From UBA10908 sp964608965 (GTDB taxonomy: Bacteria; Bacillota; Clostridia; Peptostreptococcales; Anaerovoracaceae), in the NCBI GenBank assembly GCA_964608965.1, contig CAZSPZ010000004.1, forward strand, positions 1-64,000: a stretch of 64,000 bases of DNA. Reading direction: 5' to 3'. Within the stretch, counting starts at the first letter, position 1. The number at the start of each line of letters is the position of its first letter. Shown here in pieces: positions 32,541 to 41,499 of this stretch. Under the pieces are notes generated by a model, which worked only from the letters and a program-made list of their open reading frames with translations, was not told where the DNA came from and made no database searches. The translations under genes and the position numbers were made by a program.

Positions 32541-33310
32541 AAAAACACATCCATAGCGAGTTTACCAAGGAGCAGAAAAACGACGAGTGTCATCATCGGA
32601 CGAATAAAGCCTGCTCCTTTTTTAATGGCCAAGCCGGATCCGATCAGGTTTCCGGCAATATTGCAGGCTGCAGTTAGGAGCGCGATGCGATAAACGACCA
32701 ATCCCGCAACCATAAAAGAGATGGCAGAGGCCGAATTGGAAGCGATGTTCAGCATTTTTGCGTTTCCCGAAGCTGTCTTTAAGTCAAATTTCAAAATTCC
32801 AGAATATGCTGCTATGGCAAAAGTGCCGGTGCCTGGTCCGATAAATCCGTCGTAAAAACCTAAAACCAGGCCCATGACAGCTGCAATGATGTAAACTTTC
32901 TTTTTAGGAATCTCTTCGAAGCCGCTGTGCTCTCCGAAATCTCTTTTTAGCAGAAGAAATGCTGCGGCAAAGGGAAGGATAAAAACCAGAATTTTTTGAA
33001 AAACGGTAGGGTCCAGGAAAAGGACGATACGCGATGCGACAGCTGCACCGATGGTCGCTGTCACGACCGACGCAGCGGAAACCTTAAGGTTTACCGCTCC
33101 GTTTGCGAAGTATCTGATTGCGGCAAACGTCGTACCGCACGCCGAGGAAAACTTGTTGCAGGCGAAAGCGGTCTGCGTCGGCAACCCTGTAAACAGATAG
33201 GCCGGCAGGCTGATGCAACCGCCGCCGCCGGCGATCGAATCGACGAAACCTGCGAGAAACAGCATAACGCAGACAAATATCAGCATGGGTGTAGAAATCA
33301 ATTCAAGCAT
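32537..33310 (-). CDS. TSUP (TauE/SafE) family permease
   Basis: A 257-residue membrane protein with about eight helices and the family motif GGGGCISLPAYLFTGLP near the N-terminus, repeated as GLVLGFYDGFIGPGTGTFAI in the second half. Family members export sulfite, sulfoacetate or other small organosulfur or carboxylate anions; the substrate here is unknown. GAGGG precedes the ATG. It converges with the Ldh_2 gene, with a 4-bp overlap of stops. Confidence 0.9.
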   Translation of the reverse strand: MLELISTPMLIFVCVMLFLAGFVDSIAGGGGCISLPAYLFTGLPTQTAFACNKFSSACGTTFAAIRYFANGAVNLKVSAASVVTATIGAAVASRIVLFLDPTVFQKILVFILPFAAAFLLLKRDFGEHSGFEEIPKKKVYIIAAVMGLVLGFYDGFIGPGTGTFAIAAYSGILKFDLKTASGNAKMLNIASNSASAISFMVAGLVVYRIALLTAACNIAGNLIGSGLAIKKGAGFIRPMMTLVVFLLLGKLAMDVFF

Positions 33311-33363
33311 AATTCCCTCGTTTGACGCATTAACAATCGAGTTTTATTCTACTCCTGTGTGGG

Positions 33364-33400
33364 TTAAAACACAACCGGCAGCCTGTATAGGCTGCCGGTT
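33364..33400 (-). terminator. Terminator of the rnf operon
   Basis: An 11-bp stem AACCGGCAGCC (33373-33383) / GGCTGCCGGTT (33390-33400); read on the minus strand it is followed by GTGTTTTAA. It lies 30 bp after the rnfB stop. Confidence 0.85.
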
Positions 33401-33429
33401 ATTATTTGATTGATAGAGTTCAGTTTTGA

Positions 33430-34305
33430 TTATTCGGCTTCGCCGGTCGGAGCACAAGGGCTTTCCGGGGCCGCAGCTTTAGGTGCTGCAGGTTTTACGG
33501 AAGGTTTCTTTGGCACGACATGGATGACCTGCTTCGGACAAGCCTTGGCGCATAAACCGCAGTTCGTGCACTTTTCAGGGTCGATTTTGGCCAGATTGTT
33601 TTCCACGTGGACCGCATCGAACTTGCATGCTTTTTCGCAGAGTTTACATGCGATGCATCCGACTTCGCACAAGTCTTTTGTGACTTTTCCGGAATCTTTC
33701 GAACTGCAGCCGACGAATACACGGCTTTTGACCGGAAGCATGTCGATAATGTTCTGCGGACAGGCTTTTGCGCACATCGTGCATCCGACGCAATTGTCCC
33801 GATCTACGAGGGCGACTCCGTTGCATACTTTGATTGCATCGTATTTACATGCCTCCACACAGTCCCCAAAGCCGATACAGCCGTACTTGCAGGAACTTGG
33901 GCCGCCGAAGAATGCTTTGACGGAAGCGCAGGTTTTATATCCCTGATATTCCATGTCTTTCTTCGTTAAATCTGTAAGGCCAGAACACATGACCGCAGCC
34001 AATTTTGCATCGGTTGAACCTGCATCGACACCTAAAATCGCCGCTACCGCAGCAGCTGTCGAAGCCGCACCGGGTATGCAGAGATTGGAAGGGACGCCCG
34101 TGGGGTCTGCTGCGAGCGCGGCGGCATAATCGTCGCAGCCCGCATATCCGCAAGCACCGCAGTTTGCTCCGGGAAGAGCTGCCCGAACTGTGGCAGCGGT
34201 CTCATCTACAGGAACCGCCATAAACTTCGCCGCTAGGGTAAGCACGACGGCTGATATTAATCCTATTACTACAATCAGAACTACAGGAGTTACAAATGCT
34301 GACAT
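33430..34305 (-). CDS. rnfB: Rnf complex subunit RnfB (Fe-S protein)
   Basis: A 291-residue subunit with one N-terminal membrane helix, then the RnfB cluster motif (CGACGYAGCDDYA with a later Cys in NLCIPG), and several ferredoxin-type motifs: CKYGCIGFGDCVEAC, CVGCTMCAKACP, CIACKLCEKACK and CTNCGLCAKACP. In the clostridial complex it takes electrons from reduced ferredoxin. The C-terminus is an Ala/Pro-rich tail of about 25 residues. It is the last gene of the operon. GGGGGG precedes the ATG. Confidence 0.96.
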   Translation of the reverse strand: MSAFVTPVVLIVVIGLISAVVLTLAAKFMAVPVDETAATVRAALPGANCGACGYAGCDDYAAALAADPTGVPSNLCIPGAASTAAAVAAILGVDAGSTDAKLAAVMCSGLTDLTKKDMEYQGYKTCASVKAFFGGPSSCKYGCIGFGDCVEACKYDAIKVCNGVALVDRDNCVGCTMCAKACPQNIIDMLPVKSRVFVGCSSKDSGKVTKDLCEVGCIACKLCEKACKFDAVHVENNLAKIDPEKCTNCGLCAKACPKQVIHVVPKKPSVKPAAPKAAAPESPCAPTGEAE

Positions 34306-34318
34306 TTCAATATCCCCC

Positions 34319-34912
34319 CTACATTCCGAATATGCCGTCGATCATTCCTGCGAAGCCCATAAAGGACAAGCTCAGGATCGATGCGGCGATTAAAGTGGAA
34401 GCGACGCCCTTAAAAGACTCCGGGTAATCATTGGTCTCTATTCGGCCGCGGACTCCCGCAAATAGGAACATGGCCAGTAAAAAGCCCATTCCGGCGCCAA
34501 AAGAGTTTAACAACGATTGCGGAAAGCCATAACCTTCGTCTATATTTAGAACGGTTACGCCAAGGACGCAGCAGTTGGTGGTGATAAGCGGGAGATATAC
34601 TCCCAAGGACCTATGCAGTCCGGGTATATACTTTTTAAGGATGATTTCGACTAATTGTACGAGCGCCGCGATGACTAAAATGAAAACGATGGTTTGCATA
34701 TAGCCAATCCCGTTAGGTTCTAACAACAACATCTGGATAGGCCAAGTGGCGGCCGTTGCCAAAACCATAACAAACACAACAGCAAGAGACATTCCCATGG
34801 CAGAGTCCAGTTTTTTCGACACACCCAGGAACGGGCAGATGCCTAAAAACTTAACCAGTACAAAGTTATTGGCAAGGACAGCGCCCATAATGATAATTAA
34901 TGCTTCTCTCAT
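34319..34912 (-). CDS. rnfA: Rnf complex subunit RnfA
   Basis: A 197-residue integral membrane subunit with about six helices, opening MREALIIIMGAVLANNFVLVKFLG, which includes the conserved Cys-containing ICPFLG turn that in the related Rnf/Nqr pair helps bind a membrane Fe-S cluster. The ATG at 34912 overlaps the rnfE stop (TAATG) and has GGAGG 9 bp upstream; a TTG at 34921 abuts that site and is rejected. Confidence 0.95.
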   Translation of the reverse strand: MREALIIIMGAVLANNFVLVKFLGICPFLGVSKKLDSAMGMSLAVVFVMVLATAATWPIQMLLLEPNGIGYMQTIVFILVIAALVQLVEIILKKYIPGLHRSLGVYLPLITTNCCVLGVTVLNIDEGYGFPQSLLNSFGAGMGFLLAMFLFAGVRGRIETNDYPESFKGVASTLIAASILSLSFMGFAGMIDGIFGM

Positions 34913-35589
34913 TACTGACAACCTCCTTCGTTAACTTGATGACATGCAGCTGCCGATGGACATCCCATACAGGCATTTTGTGATTTGTTTCGGACTTTGC
35001 CTTTAGTGATTTTGTTTACCGCTGCGATCATGCAGCCGAAGGTAAAGAAGCCACCCGGCGCCAAAACGAAAATGGACATGGGGTCGATAAGGTTGGCTGT
35101 CAATGCGATGCCGAAAATAGTTCCGGATCCCAGAAGTTCACGAATACAGGCCATGACGGTCAACGCCAAAGTAAATCCTATACCCATTCCAACGCCATCC
35201 AGAGCCGAATCCACGACGCTGTTTTTGTTTGCAAACATTTCGGCACGGCCTAAGATGATGCAGTTTACAACAATCAGAGGGATATAAAGGCCCAGCGCCT
35301 TATCTAATGCGGGTAAATATGCCTTAAGCAAAAGCTGTACTATGGTGACGAAGACTGCAATAACTACGATGTAGCAAGGTATGCGGACTTTGTCGGGTAT
35401 AATCCTTTTGAGTGCGGAAATAAAGATATTGGAAAAAATCAGCACGATGGTAGCCGACAGACCCATACCCACACCGTTGATGGCTTGCGTGGAAACCGCA
35501 AGGGTGGGGCATGTTCCCAAAACGAGCACTAATACGGGATTCTCTTTTATAAAGCCGTTTGTAATGATTTTCAGCTTATTTTCTTTCAT
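34912..35589 (-). CDS. rnfE: Rnf complex subunit RnfE
   Basis: A 225-residue membrane subunit homologous to RnfA, with about six helices and the matching LGTCPTLAVST segment. Together RnfA and RnfE form the inverted-topology core of the ion channel. The C-terminal tail ends with a Cys-containing stretch (NACMGCPSAAACHQ) that I do not recall as a general family feature. The start overlaps the rnfG stop (TAATG), after AGGAGGTG. Confidence 0.95.
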   Translation of the reverse strand: MKENKLKIITNGFIKENPVLVLVLGTCPTLAVSTQAINGVGMGLSATIVLIFSNIFISALKRIIPDKVRIPCYIVVIAVFVTIVQLLLKAYLPALDKALGLYIPLIVVNCIILGRAEMFANKNSVVDSALDGVGMGIGFTLALTVMACIRELLGSGTIFGIALTANLIDPMSIFVLAPGGFFTFGCMIAAVNKITKGKVRNKSQNACMGCPSAAACHQVNEGGCQ

Positions 35590-36146
35590 TAGAATCCACC
35601 TCCTAACATTGAGTATTGCTGAAGCGCTGCAGACACAGAACTGAATACAGCTCTGGATGTGTACGTGGCGCCGGTGACGGCACTTACATACGTTGCTTCG
35701 GCGCTGTTTTTATCGGACGTGATCATCGCAGCACCCTTGAATTGATCGAGGTAGGCCGGAACGGTCGCTTTTGAACCAAGTCCCGGTGTCTCATCGCTTG
35801 CGTCGGTCACTTTGACGCTGTAAACACTGCCCTTTGTATCGATGCCGGTCATGACTGTAACCAGGCCTCCAAAGCCTTTGAACTGGGAAGTGATGACATA
35901 TCCCACGCCGTTAATGGATTCATAGACTTCTGTTACACCGTCTAAAAGTTCGATGTTTTCGACCTGCTTAAATCCGGAAGCCTCCGGCAGAACTTCTGCT
36001 CTGGCGGCATTGGCGTTTGCAATGGTGATTTCTTCGATGATGGGTGCGGTAATTTGGTAAGTGGCGGCTAAAAGAAGAGAGCCGATTAAGCATATGCATA
36101 CGAGTACCACTGTTGGAGCGAATAATTCTTTAAATTTATTGCTCAT
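35589..36146 (-). CDS. rnfG: Rnf complex subunit RnfG (covalent FMN)
   Basis: A 185-residue protein with one N-terminal helix and an extracytoplasmic FMN-binding domain. The flavinylation motif is T158-G-A-T161 in SAVTGATYTSRA; FMN would be attached to T161 by ApbE, encoded in this window. It passes electrons between the other Rnf subunits. Its ATG overlaps the rnfD stop (ATGA). Confidence 0.95.
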   Translation of the reverse strand: MSNKFKELFAPTVVLVCICLIGSLLLAATYQITAPIIEEITIANANAARAEVLPEASGFKQVENIELLDGVTEVYESINGVGYVITSQFKGFGGLVTVMTGIDTKGSVYSVKVTDASDETPGLGSKATVPAYLDQFKGAAMITSDKNSAEATYVSAVTGATYTSRAVFSSVSAALQQYSMLGGGF

Positions 36147-37117
36147 TTTTTTTCACCGCCCTTCGGAACGCCGTTGAGCTTTACTCTTGTCCAATTGTCG
36201 ATGTGTGGCGTTAAAATGTTCATGAGAAGGATGGCAAAGGATACACCTTCGGGGTAGGATGCGAATATACGGATAACCATGGTGAAAAATCCGCAACCGA
36301 TACCGAATATGATTTTACCTTTTGTCGTCAGGGGAGATGTCGCGTAGTCAGTAGCCATAAATATTGCTCCCAGCATAACACCTCCGGCGCAGATGTGGAA
36401 AATAGGATCAAAGCCCATGGAGAGGGCCATAGCTGCCACAGTACCGATGAATGCCAACGGAATAGTCGGTTCGATGACTTTCTTGGCAATCAGGTACAAT
36501 CCGCCAAGCAGCAATGCCGCCGCGCTGATTTCGCCCATGGAACCGTTAATCATTCCAAGGAACATTTCCATATTGGAAGGGACATCTTTTGCGTTGCTGA
36601 ATAAAGCCAACGGGGTTGCTCCTGTTACGGCATCCGGTCCGGCAGCCTCTAAAAGAATGGAACTCATTCTCGTCGTGACAGGCCAGGTTGTCATCGGCGT
36701 CGCAAAAGAAGTGAACAGAACAATACGACCTACGATAGCAGGGTTGGCGAAATTTTGTCCAAGACCGCCAAACAATTGTTTGACGACCACGATGGCGACA
36801 AAAGATCCCACCATAGCCATCCACAAGGGAAGCGTAGACGGTAAGTTAAAGCTGAGAAGAACGCCTGTAACCACGGCACTGAAATCTCCGATGGTTTGCG
36901 GGCGGTTTAAAATTTTGCGTGTCAGACCTTCGAATACCACACACGAAGCTACACAAGTAGCGGTGAGCAGCAGAGCGTTCATTCCGAAGACATAAATCGC
37001 AACTGCCATTGCGGGCATCAATGCGATGACGACACTTTTCATGATATGGCTTGTATCGACCGGATTAACAACGTGGGGAGCGGAAGAGACAATCAGATTA
37101 TTATACTTTGCACTCAT
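36143..37117 (-). CDS. rnfD: Rnf complex subunit RnfD (covalent FMN)
   Basis: A 324-residue membrane subunit with about eight to nine helices. The covalent FMN site is D-A-V-T165-G-A-T168 (DAVTGATPLALF), a full match to the ApbE recognition pattern. The family segment QLFGGLGQNFANPAIVGRI is present. Start overlaps the rnfC stop (TAATG), with GGAGGAAAG upstream. Confidence 0.95.
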   Translation of the reverse strand: MSAKYNNLIVSSAPHVVNPVDTSHIMKSVVIALMPAMAVAIYVFGMNALLLTATCVASCVVFEGLTRKILNRPQTIGDFSAVVTGVLLSFNLPSTLPLWMAMVGSFVAIVVVKQLFGGLGQNFANPAIVGRIVLFTSFATPMTTWPVTTRMSSILLEAAGPDAVTGATPLALFSNAKDVPSNMEMFLGMINGSMGEISAAALLLGGLYLIAKKVIEPTIPLAFIGTVAAMALSMGFDPIFHICAGGVMLGAIFMATDYATSPLTTKGKIIFGIGCGFFTMVIRIFASYPEGVSFAILLMNILTPHIDNWTRVKLNGVPKGGEKK

Positions 37118-38472
37118 TATTTCTTTCCTCCTTCCGCGTTTGCTTTAGCCTGAGCTTTTGCAGCTTCAGCCTTCTGGGCATCCGTAACAAAGCCCTTTGC
37201 CAACTTAATCTTGAAGCTGAGCTGTATTCTTGCAGGGCACGAATAGGAACAGCAGCCGCATTCCATACAGGATAACGCATCATAATCCACTAACGTTTCC
37301 AAATCCTTATGGTCCCATGCCTTTGCTATAATCGTGGGCATCAGGTTCATCGGGCAGCCTCTTACGCATCGACCGCAGTTGATGCAAGCTGTTTCCGGAT
37401 TGATTGTGGCGTAGGCTTCATCGAAAACAAGAATAGCGTTATTGCCTTTGAGTATGGCTAAATCGTCGTTGGGCATCGCTTTGCCCATCATCGGTCCGCC
37501 AAACAGAATCTTTTTAACTTCCCCTGTCGTTCCGCCGCAAAAGTCGATGACGTCGCAAATCTTTGTTCCGATGGGGACTTCCACGTTCTTAGGCTGTGCA
37601 ATCAGATTGCCGTCCACTGTAAGACCCTTGGAGACCAGCGGCATACCTGTTTCCAGGTATTGCTGGAGTTTAAGTATGGTATTGACGTTGGAAACGATGA
37701 CACCTACTTCCGCCGGGAGTTTACCTGCTATCAAGTGTCTTCCTGTCGTTTCGTAGATGATGACGCGTTCCGCGCCCTGGGGGTAAACCGAGCGAAGTTC
37801 GAAAATTTCGATTCCGGCTTCGTCTTTTACAATGTCCTTAAAGAGGGCTATTGCATCCGGTTTGTTTCCTTCGATGGCGATAATGCCGCGCTTTATCGAA
37901 AGGAATTTCATGGTGGTTTTTGTTCCCTCGACAATTTCCTTCGCGTGCGCGAGCATCGTCATATGATCCACAGTAATAAACGGCTCGCATTCAGCGCCGT
38001 TTATAATAAACGTGTCCACATCCTGGGGGTTTCTTGGATTGTACTTAATGTGGGTCGGGAAAGATGCTCCGCCCAAGCCTACCAGGCCGGCGGCGCGAAC
38101 TGCTTTCAAGAACTCTTCCTTGTTGGTGACCGTGGGAGGAACGACGGTATCCGCCGGTTCTTGTTTCCCGTCTGTCTGGATCACGATGTTGGTATCCACA
38201 CGACCCATCTGTGTCATGAACTTTTCGATAGCCACGACATCGCCTGACACACTGGAGTGTATCGGGGCGCACACCGGAGCATCATTGTCTCCGATTATTT
38301 GTCCAACCTTAACGTGATCGCCCATTGCGACAGTCGGTTGGCAGGGAGCACCTATGTGCTGAACCATTGGAATATAAACCTTTTCAGGCACAGGCATCAA
38401 AACGATGGCAGGGCCTGCGGTATTCTTACAATGGTCGACATGAACTCCCTTCAGATGTTTGACTGAACTCAT
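37117..38472 (-). CDS. rnfC: Rnf complex subunit RnfC (NADH-side)
   Basis: A 451-residue peripheral subunit that exchanges electrons with NAD, with FMN/NADH-binding segments resembling the Nqo1 subunit of complex I (GLVGLGGASFPTHIK, NGAECEPFITVD) and two ferredoxin motifs, CINCGRCVRGCP and CMECGCCSYSCP. The ATG at 38472 follows AAGGAG; an upstream in-frame ATG at 38520 lacks a site. It leads rnfCDGEAB, the order known from acetogenic and other Clostridia, where the complex couples ferredoxin:NAD oxidoreduction to Na+ or H+ transport. Confidence 0.95.
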   Translation of the reverse strand: MSSVKHLKGVHVDHCKNTAGPAIVLMPVPEKVYIPMVQHIGAPCQPTVAMGDHVKVGQIIGDNDAPVCAPIHSSVSGDVVAIEKFMTQMGRVDTNIVIQTDGKQEPADTVVPPTVTNKEEFLKAVRAAGLVGLGGASFPTHIKYNPRNPQDVDTFIINGAECEPFITVDHMTMLAHAKEIVEGTKTTMKFLSIKRGIIAIEGNKPDAIALFKDIVKDEAGIEIFELRSVYPQGAERVIIYETTGRHLIAGKLPAEVGVIVSNVNTILKLQQYLETGMPLVSKGLTVDGNLIAQPKNVEVPIGTKICDVIDFCGGTTGEVKKILFGGPMMGKAMPNDDLAILKGNNAILVFDEAYATINPETACINCGRCVRGCPMNLMPTIIAKAWDHKDLETLVDYDALSCMECGCCSYSCPARIQLSFKIKLAKGFVTDAQKAEAAKAQAKANAEGGKK

Positions 38473-38590
38473 ATCTAATTTCTCCTTACATCGGCTTGCC
38501 CACAAAAATAAGGCAGGCAAACCCTACTTTTAATAAAATATACCTTTGCCTTTGGTTTGTAAAGCATTTGTAACGGGATTGTAAAAAATC

Positions 38591-38619
38591 TTGCTTACAT
38601 TTGGCATGAGTGGTAAAAT
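38591..38619 (+). promoter_or_regulatory. Promoter of the acyl-CoA synthetase operon
   Basis: TTGCTT (38591-38596), exact 17-bp spacer, TAAAAT (38614-38619). The same gap (38473-38663) must hold the rnf promoter on the minus strand; the best candidate there is TTTACA with TATTTT 17 bp away, near 38540-38568. Confidence 0.5.
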
Positions 38620-38663
38620 TAGCGATACGAATGGTATAAGATGTGCCCGTGAAGGGAGTTTAA

Positions 38664-40397
38664 ATGAAGAAGCAAACGAGTAAAAGAGTACAAGAGGGAA
38701 TTTATCCGGTGCGAAGCGTCATTGATTTAAAAGACATTCTTAACACCTCCGCAGAGCTCTACAAAGAACGGACTGCCTATTTATATAAAGAAAGATTAGG
38801 CGGTGAATATAAACCCATATCGTTTTCTCAAGTTAAAAACGACGTTGACAGCCTTGGCACAGCCTTAATGGATAAAGGTTTCACCGGGAAGCGCATAGGT
38901 GTGATCGGTGAAAATCGTTATGAGTGGGTTATCAGTTATCTTGCTGTCGCAAGCGGTGTGGGTGTTGTTGTTCCTTTGGACAGAGAGTTGCCTGCCCACG
39001 AAATTGCCGCGCTGATCAAGAGGGCGGAACTTTCCGCCTTAGTATTTTCGAGCAAGGTGGAACTTAAGGTGCAGGAAGCGCTGGCCATGATAGAAAAGCC
39101 CATTGCGCTGATCAGCATGGACAGCAACTTTTCGGAAGGAGATGTTCTATCCCTTTCCGCTTTAATGAAAAAAGGGGCGAGACTTCTTGCAGAAGGCAAT
39201 CTCCAATACGTCAACACACTGATAGATCCGGCCAAGATGAGCATGCTGCTTTTTACTTCCGGGACCACCGGCCTTGCCAAGGGCGTCATGCTGAGCCATC
39301 GCAATATTGCTTCTAATATATATAACATGTCTCAATATGTGGATTTAAGTGTAAGGCAGGGTCAGCAAATCGGCCTTTCCATGCTTCCCATGCATCACAC
39401 CTACGAATTTACCTGTACGATATTAGCGTCTTTTTATCAGGGAGCCACTATAGCTTTTTGCGAAGGACTTAAGTATGTTGTCAAAAATATGGAGGAAGCG
39501 AAAGTAACGTACTTGATCGCTGTTCCTTTGGTCTTTGAAAATATGCATAAAAAAATATGGAAACAGGCGGAGAAAAGCGGGAAATCCGATAAAATGCGCA
39601 AGGCAATCAGAATGATACGTACGTTGTCGCATATCGATAAGAAAATCGAAAAGAGAACCATGCGTCTTTTCAAGGAAGTTCATGCGGCGCTTGGCGGCCA
39701 TGTGCGTCTTATGGTTTCGGGCGCTGCAGCCATCGATCCGAATGTCATCAACGATTTTAACGCAATGGGCATCACGATGGTTCAGGGCTATGGTATGACG
39801 GAGTGTTCGCCGATTATCGCTCTTAATCCGGACTACTGTTCCAAGGCTGCCGCCGTAGGCTTACCCATCCCGGGTACGGAAATCAAAATTTTCGAAGCCG
39901 ATGAAAACGGCGTGGGTGAAATTATATGCAAAAGCGACTCCGTCATGCTGGGCTATTACGAAGACCCGGAGGAGACAGAAAAAGTTTTAAAAGAGGGTTG
40001 GCTTTACACCGGTGATTACGGATATTTCGATAAAGACGGCTACCTATATATAACAGGAAGAAAAAAGAATGTAATCGTTACAAAGAACGGCAAAAATATT
40101 TTCCCCGAGGAAGTTGAATTTTACCTGAATAAAAGTTCTTATATTTCAGAGGTTGTCGTTTCCGGAACGGAAGACGAAGCCACGGGCGAAAGTATCGTAT
40201 CCGCGGAAATATTCCCTGATAAAGAAGCGATTGCCGAGGCAAAGGGCGACTTATCCACGGACCAGCTTATGACGCTCTTAAAGGCTGAAGTCGAAAAGGC
40301 AAACGGAGAAATGCCTCTTTATAAGCGGGTAAAGCGGTTCACCATAAGAGAAACCGAATTTGATAAGACGACAACAAAGAAAATAAAACGGTGGTAA
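38664..40397 (+). CDS. AMP-dependent acyl-CoA synthetase (long-chain fatty acid-CoA ligase family)
   Basis: A 577-residue ANL-superfamily enzyme that adenylates a carboxylic acid and transfers it to CoA (or another acceptor). Motifs: the P-loop LLFTSGTTGLAKGVMLSHRN, the GYGMTECSPI adenine site, YTGDYGYFDKDGYLYITGR and the C-terminal GKNIFPEEVE. The nearest class is long-chain fatty acyl-CoA synthetases, but substrate is not determined. GAAGGGAG precedes the ATG. It is the first of six closely spaced genes. Confidence 0.9.
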   Translation: MKKQTSKRVQEGIYPVRSVIDLKDILNTSAELYKERTAYLYKERLGGEYKPISFSQVKNDVDSLGTALMDKGFTGKRIGVIGENRYEWVISYLAVASGVGVVVPLDRELPAHEIAALIKRAELSALVFSSKVELKVQEALAMIEKPIALISMDSNFSEGDVLSLSALMKKGARLLAEGNLQYVNTLIDPAKMSMLLFTSGTTGLAKGVMLSHRNIASNIYNMSQYVDLSVRQGQQIGLSMLPMHHTYEFTCTILASFYQGATIAFCEGLKYVVKNMEEAKVTYLIAVPLVFENMHKKIWKQAEKSGKSDKMRKAIRMIRTLSHIDKKIEKRTMRLFKEVHAALGGHVRLMVSGAAAIDPNVINDFNAMGITMVQGYGMTECSPIIALNPDYCSKAAAVGLPIPGTEIKIFEADENGVGEIICKSDSVMLGYYEDPEETEKVLKEGWLYTGDYGYFDKDGYLYITGRKKNVIVTKNGKNIFPEEVEFYLNKSSYISEVVVSGTEDEATGESIVSAEIFPDKEAIAEAKGDLSTDQLMTLLKAEVEKANGEMPLYKRVKRFTIRETEFDKTTTKKIKRW

Positions 40398-40398
40398 C

Positions 40399-41499
40399 AT
40401 GGACGAACAGGATCGTTATCCTATTTTAGAGATCGATATAAAAAAATTCCGACATAACGCGAAAGAAGTGATTGCCCGGTGCAACGCAAAAGGGATTTCA
40501 GTGGCGGGTGTAATTAAAGGATTTTCTGCACTGCCTGAACTTTCTGCGGCATTATACGAATGCGGCACTTCTCAAATCGCATCCTCCAGACTTCGCCATT
40601 TCGAGGAAATACGGGCGGCAGGGGTTCCGGGGCCATTTTTGCTTCTTCGGATACCTATGCTGTCAGAATTGGACGGAGTCGTATCCCTTTCTGACTATTC
40701 TCTTCAGAGCGATCTAAAGACGCTGGACGCTTTAGACGTGGAGTGCAAAAAACAATCACGAAAACACAAAGTCATCATCATGCTGGACCTGGGAGATCTC
40801 CGGGAAGGTTTTTGGGATAAAAAAGAAGCCGTCGCAGCCTGTCTGCATGTGGAGAGAGAACTTTCCATGGTTGAACTGGCAGGTATCGGCACGAATCTTG
40901 GGTGTTATGGCGCCATCCAGCCGACTCCGGAAAAAATGAACGAGCTTTTGGATGTGGCTCGCGAAGTAGAAAGCATGATAGGCCGGAAGCTGGAGATCAT
41001 CTCCGGCGGAGCGACCAGCTCGTATTCACTGGTCCATTGGAACACCATGCCGGCAGGGATTAATCATCTTCGTATCGGCGAAGGCATCAGTTTGGCTTAT
41101 GACCTTCAGGTGGATTGGCACATAAAAGATATGGACTATCTTTGGACGGATGTGTATACTTTAAAAGCTCAAGTCATCGAAGTGCGTACAAAACCAAGCT
41201 ATCCGCAGGGAACTATATGTATCGATGCTTTCGGAAATAAACCCGTTTATGTGGATAAGGGTTTTCGAAAAAGAGCGCTCGTTGCAGTTGGCAGAGCAGA
41301 CGTTGCGGATATTCCCAAGCTGATGCCCAGAGCTTCCGGGATACAGGTGCTCGGAGGATCCTCCGACCATACCATTCTTGACATAGAAGATTATCCGGGT
41401 GACATCAACCCCGGCGATATACTTGAATTTGATTTAAATTACACGACACAGGTTTTTCTGACAGCATCGCCTGATGTAAGGAAAAGGTTTATTCTATGA
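40399..41499 (+). CDS. Alanine/ornithine racemase family PLP enzyme
   Basis: A 366-residue fold-type III PLP enzyme. It starts one base after the preceding stop region. K40 in VAGVIKGF is the expected PLP lysine; IGTNLGCYG and ISGGATSSY match the barrel of alanine and ornithine racemases. It aligns best with the ornithine racemase (Orr) group of amino-acid-fermenting Clostridia, which start the oxidative or reductive use of ornithine, but the ornithine aminomutase genes that usually accompany Orr are not in this window. Substrate is therefore uncertain. Confidence 0.82.
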   Translation: MDEQDRYPILEIDIKKFRHNAKEVIARCNAKGISVAGVIKGFSALPELSAALYECGTSQIASSRLRHFEEIRAAGVPGPFLLLRIPMLSELDGVVSLSDYSLQSDLKTLDALDVECKKQSRKHKVIIMLDLGDLREGFWDKKEAVAACLHVERELSMVELAGIGTNLGCYGAIQPTPEKMNELLDVAREVESMIGRKLEIISGGATSSYSLVHWNTMPAGINHLRIGEGISLAYDLQVDWHIKDMDYLWTDVYTLKAQVIEVRTKPSYPQGTICIDAFGNKPVYVDKGFRKRALVAVGRADVADIPKLMPRASGIQVLGGSSDHTILDIEDYPGDINPGDILEFDLNYTTQVFLTASPDVRKRFIL

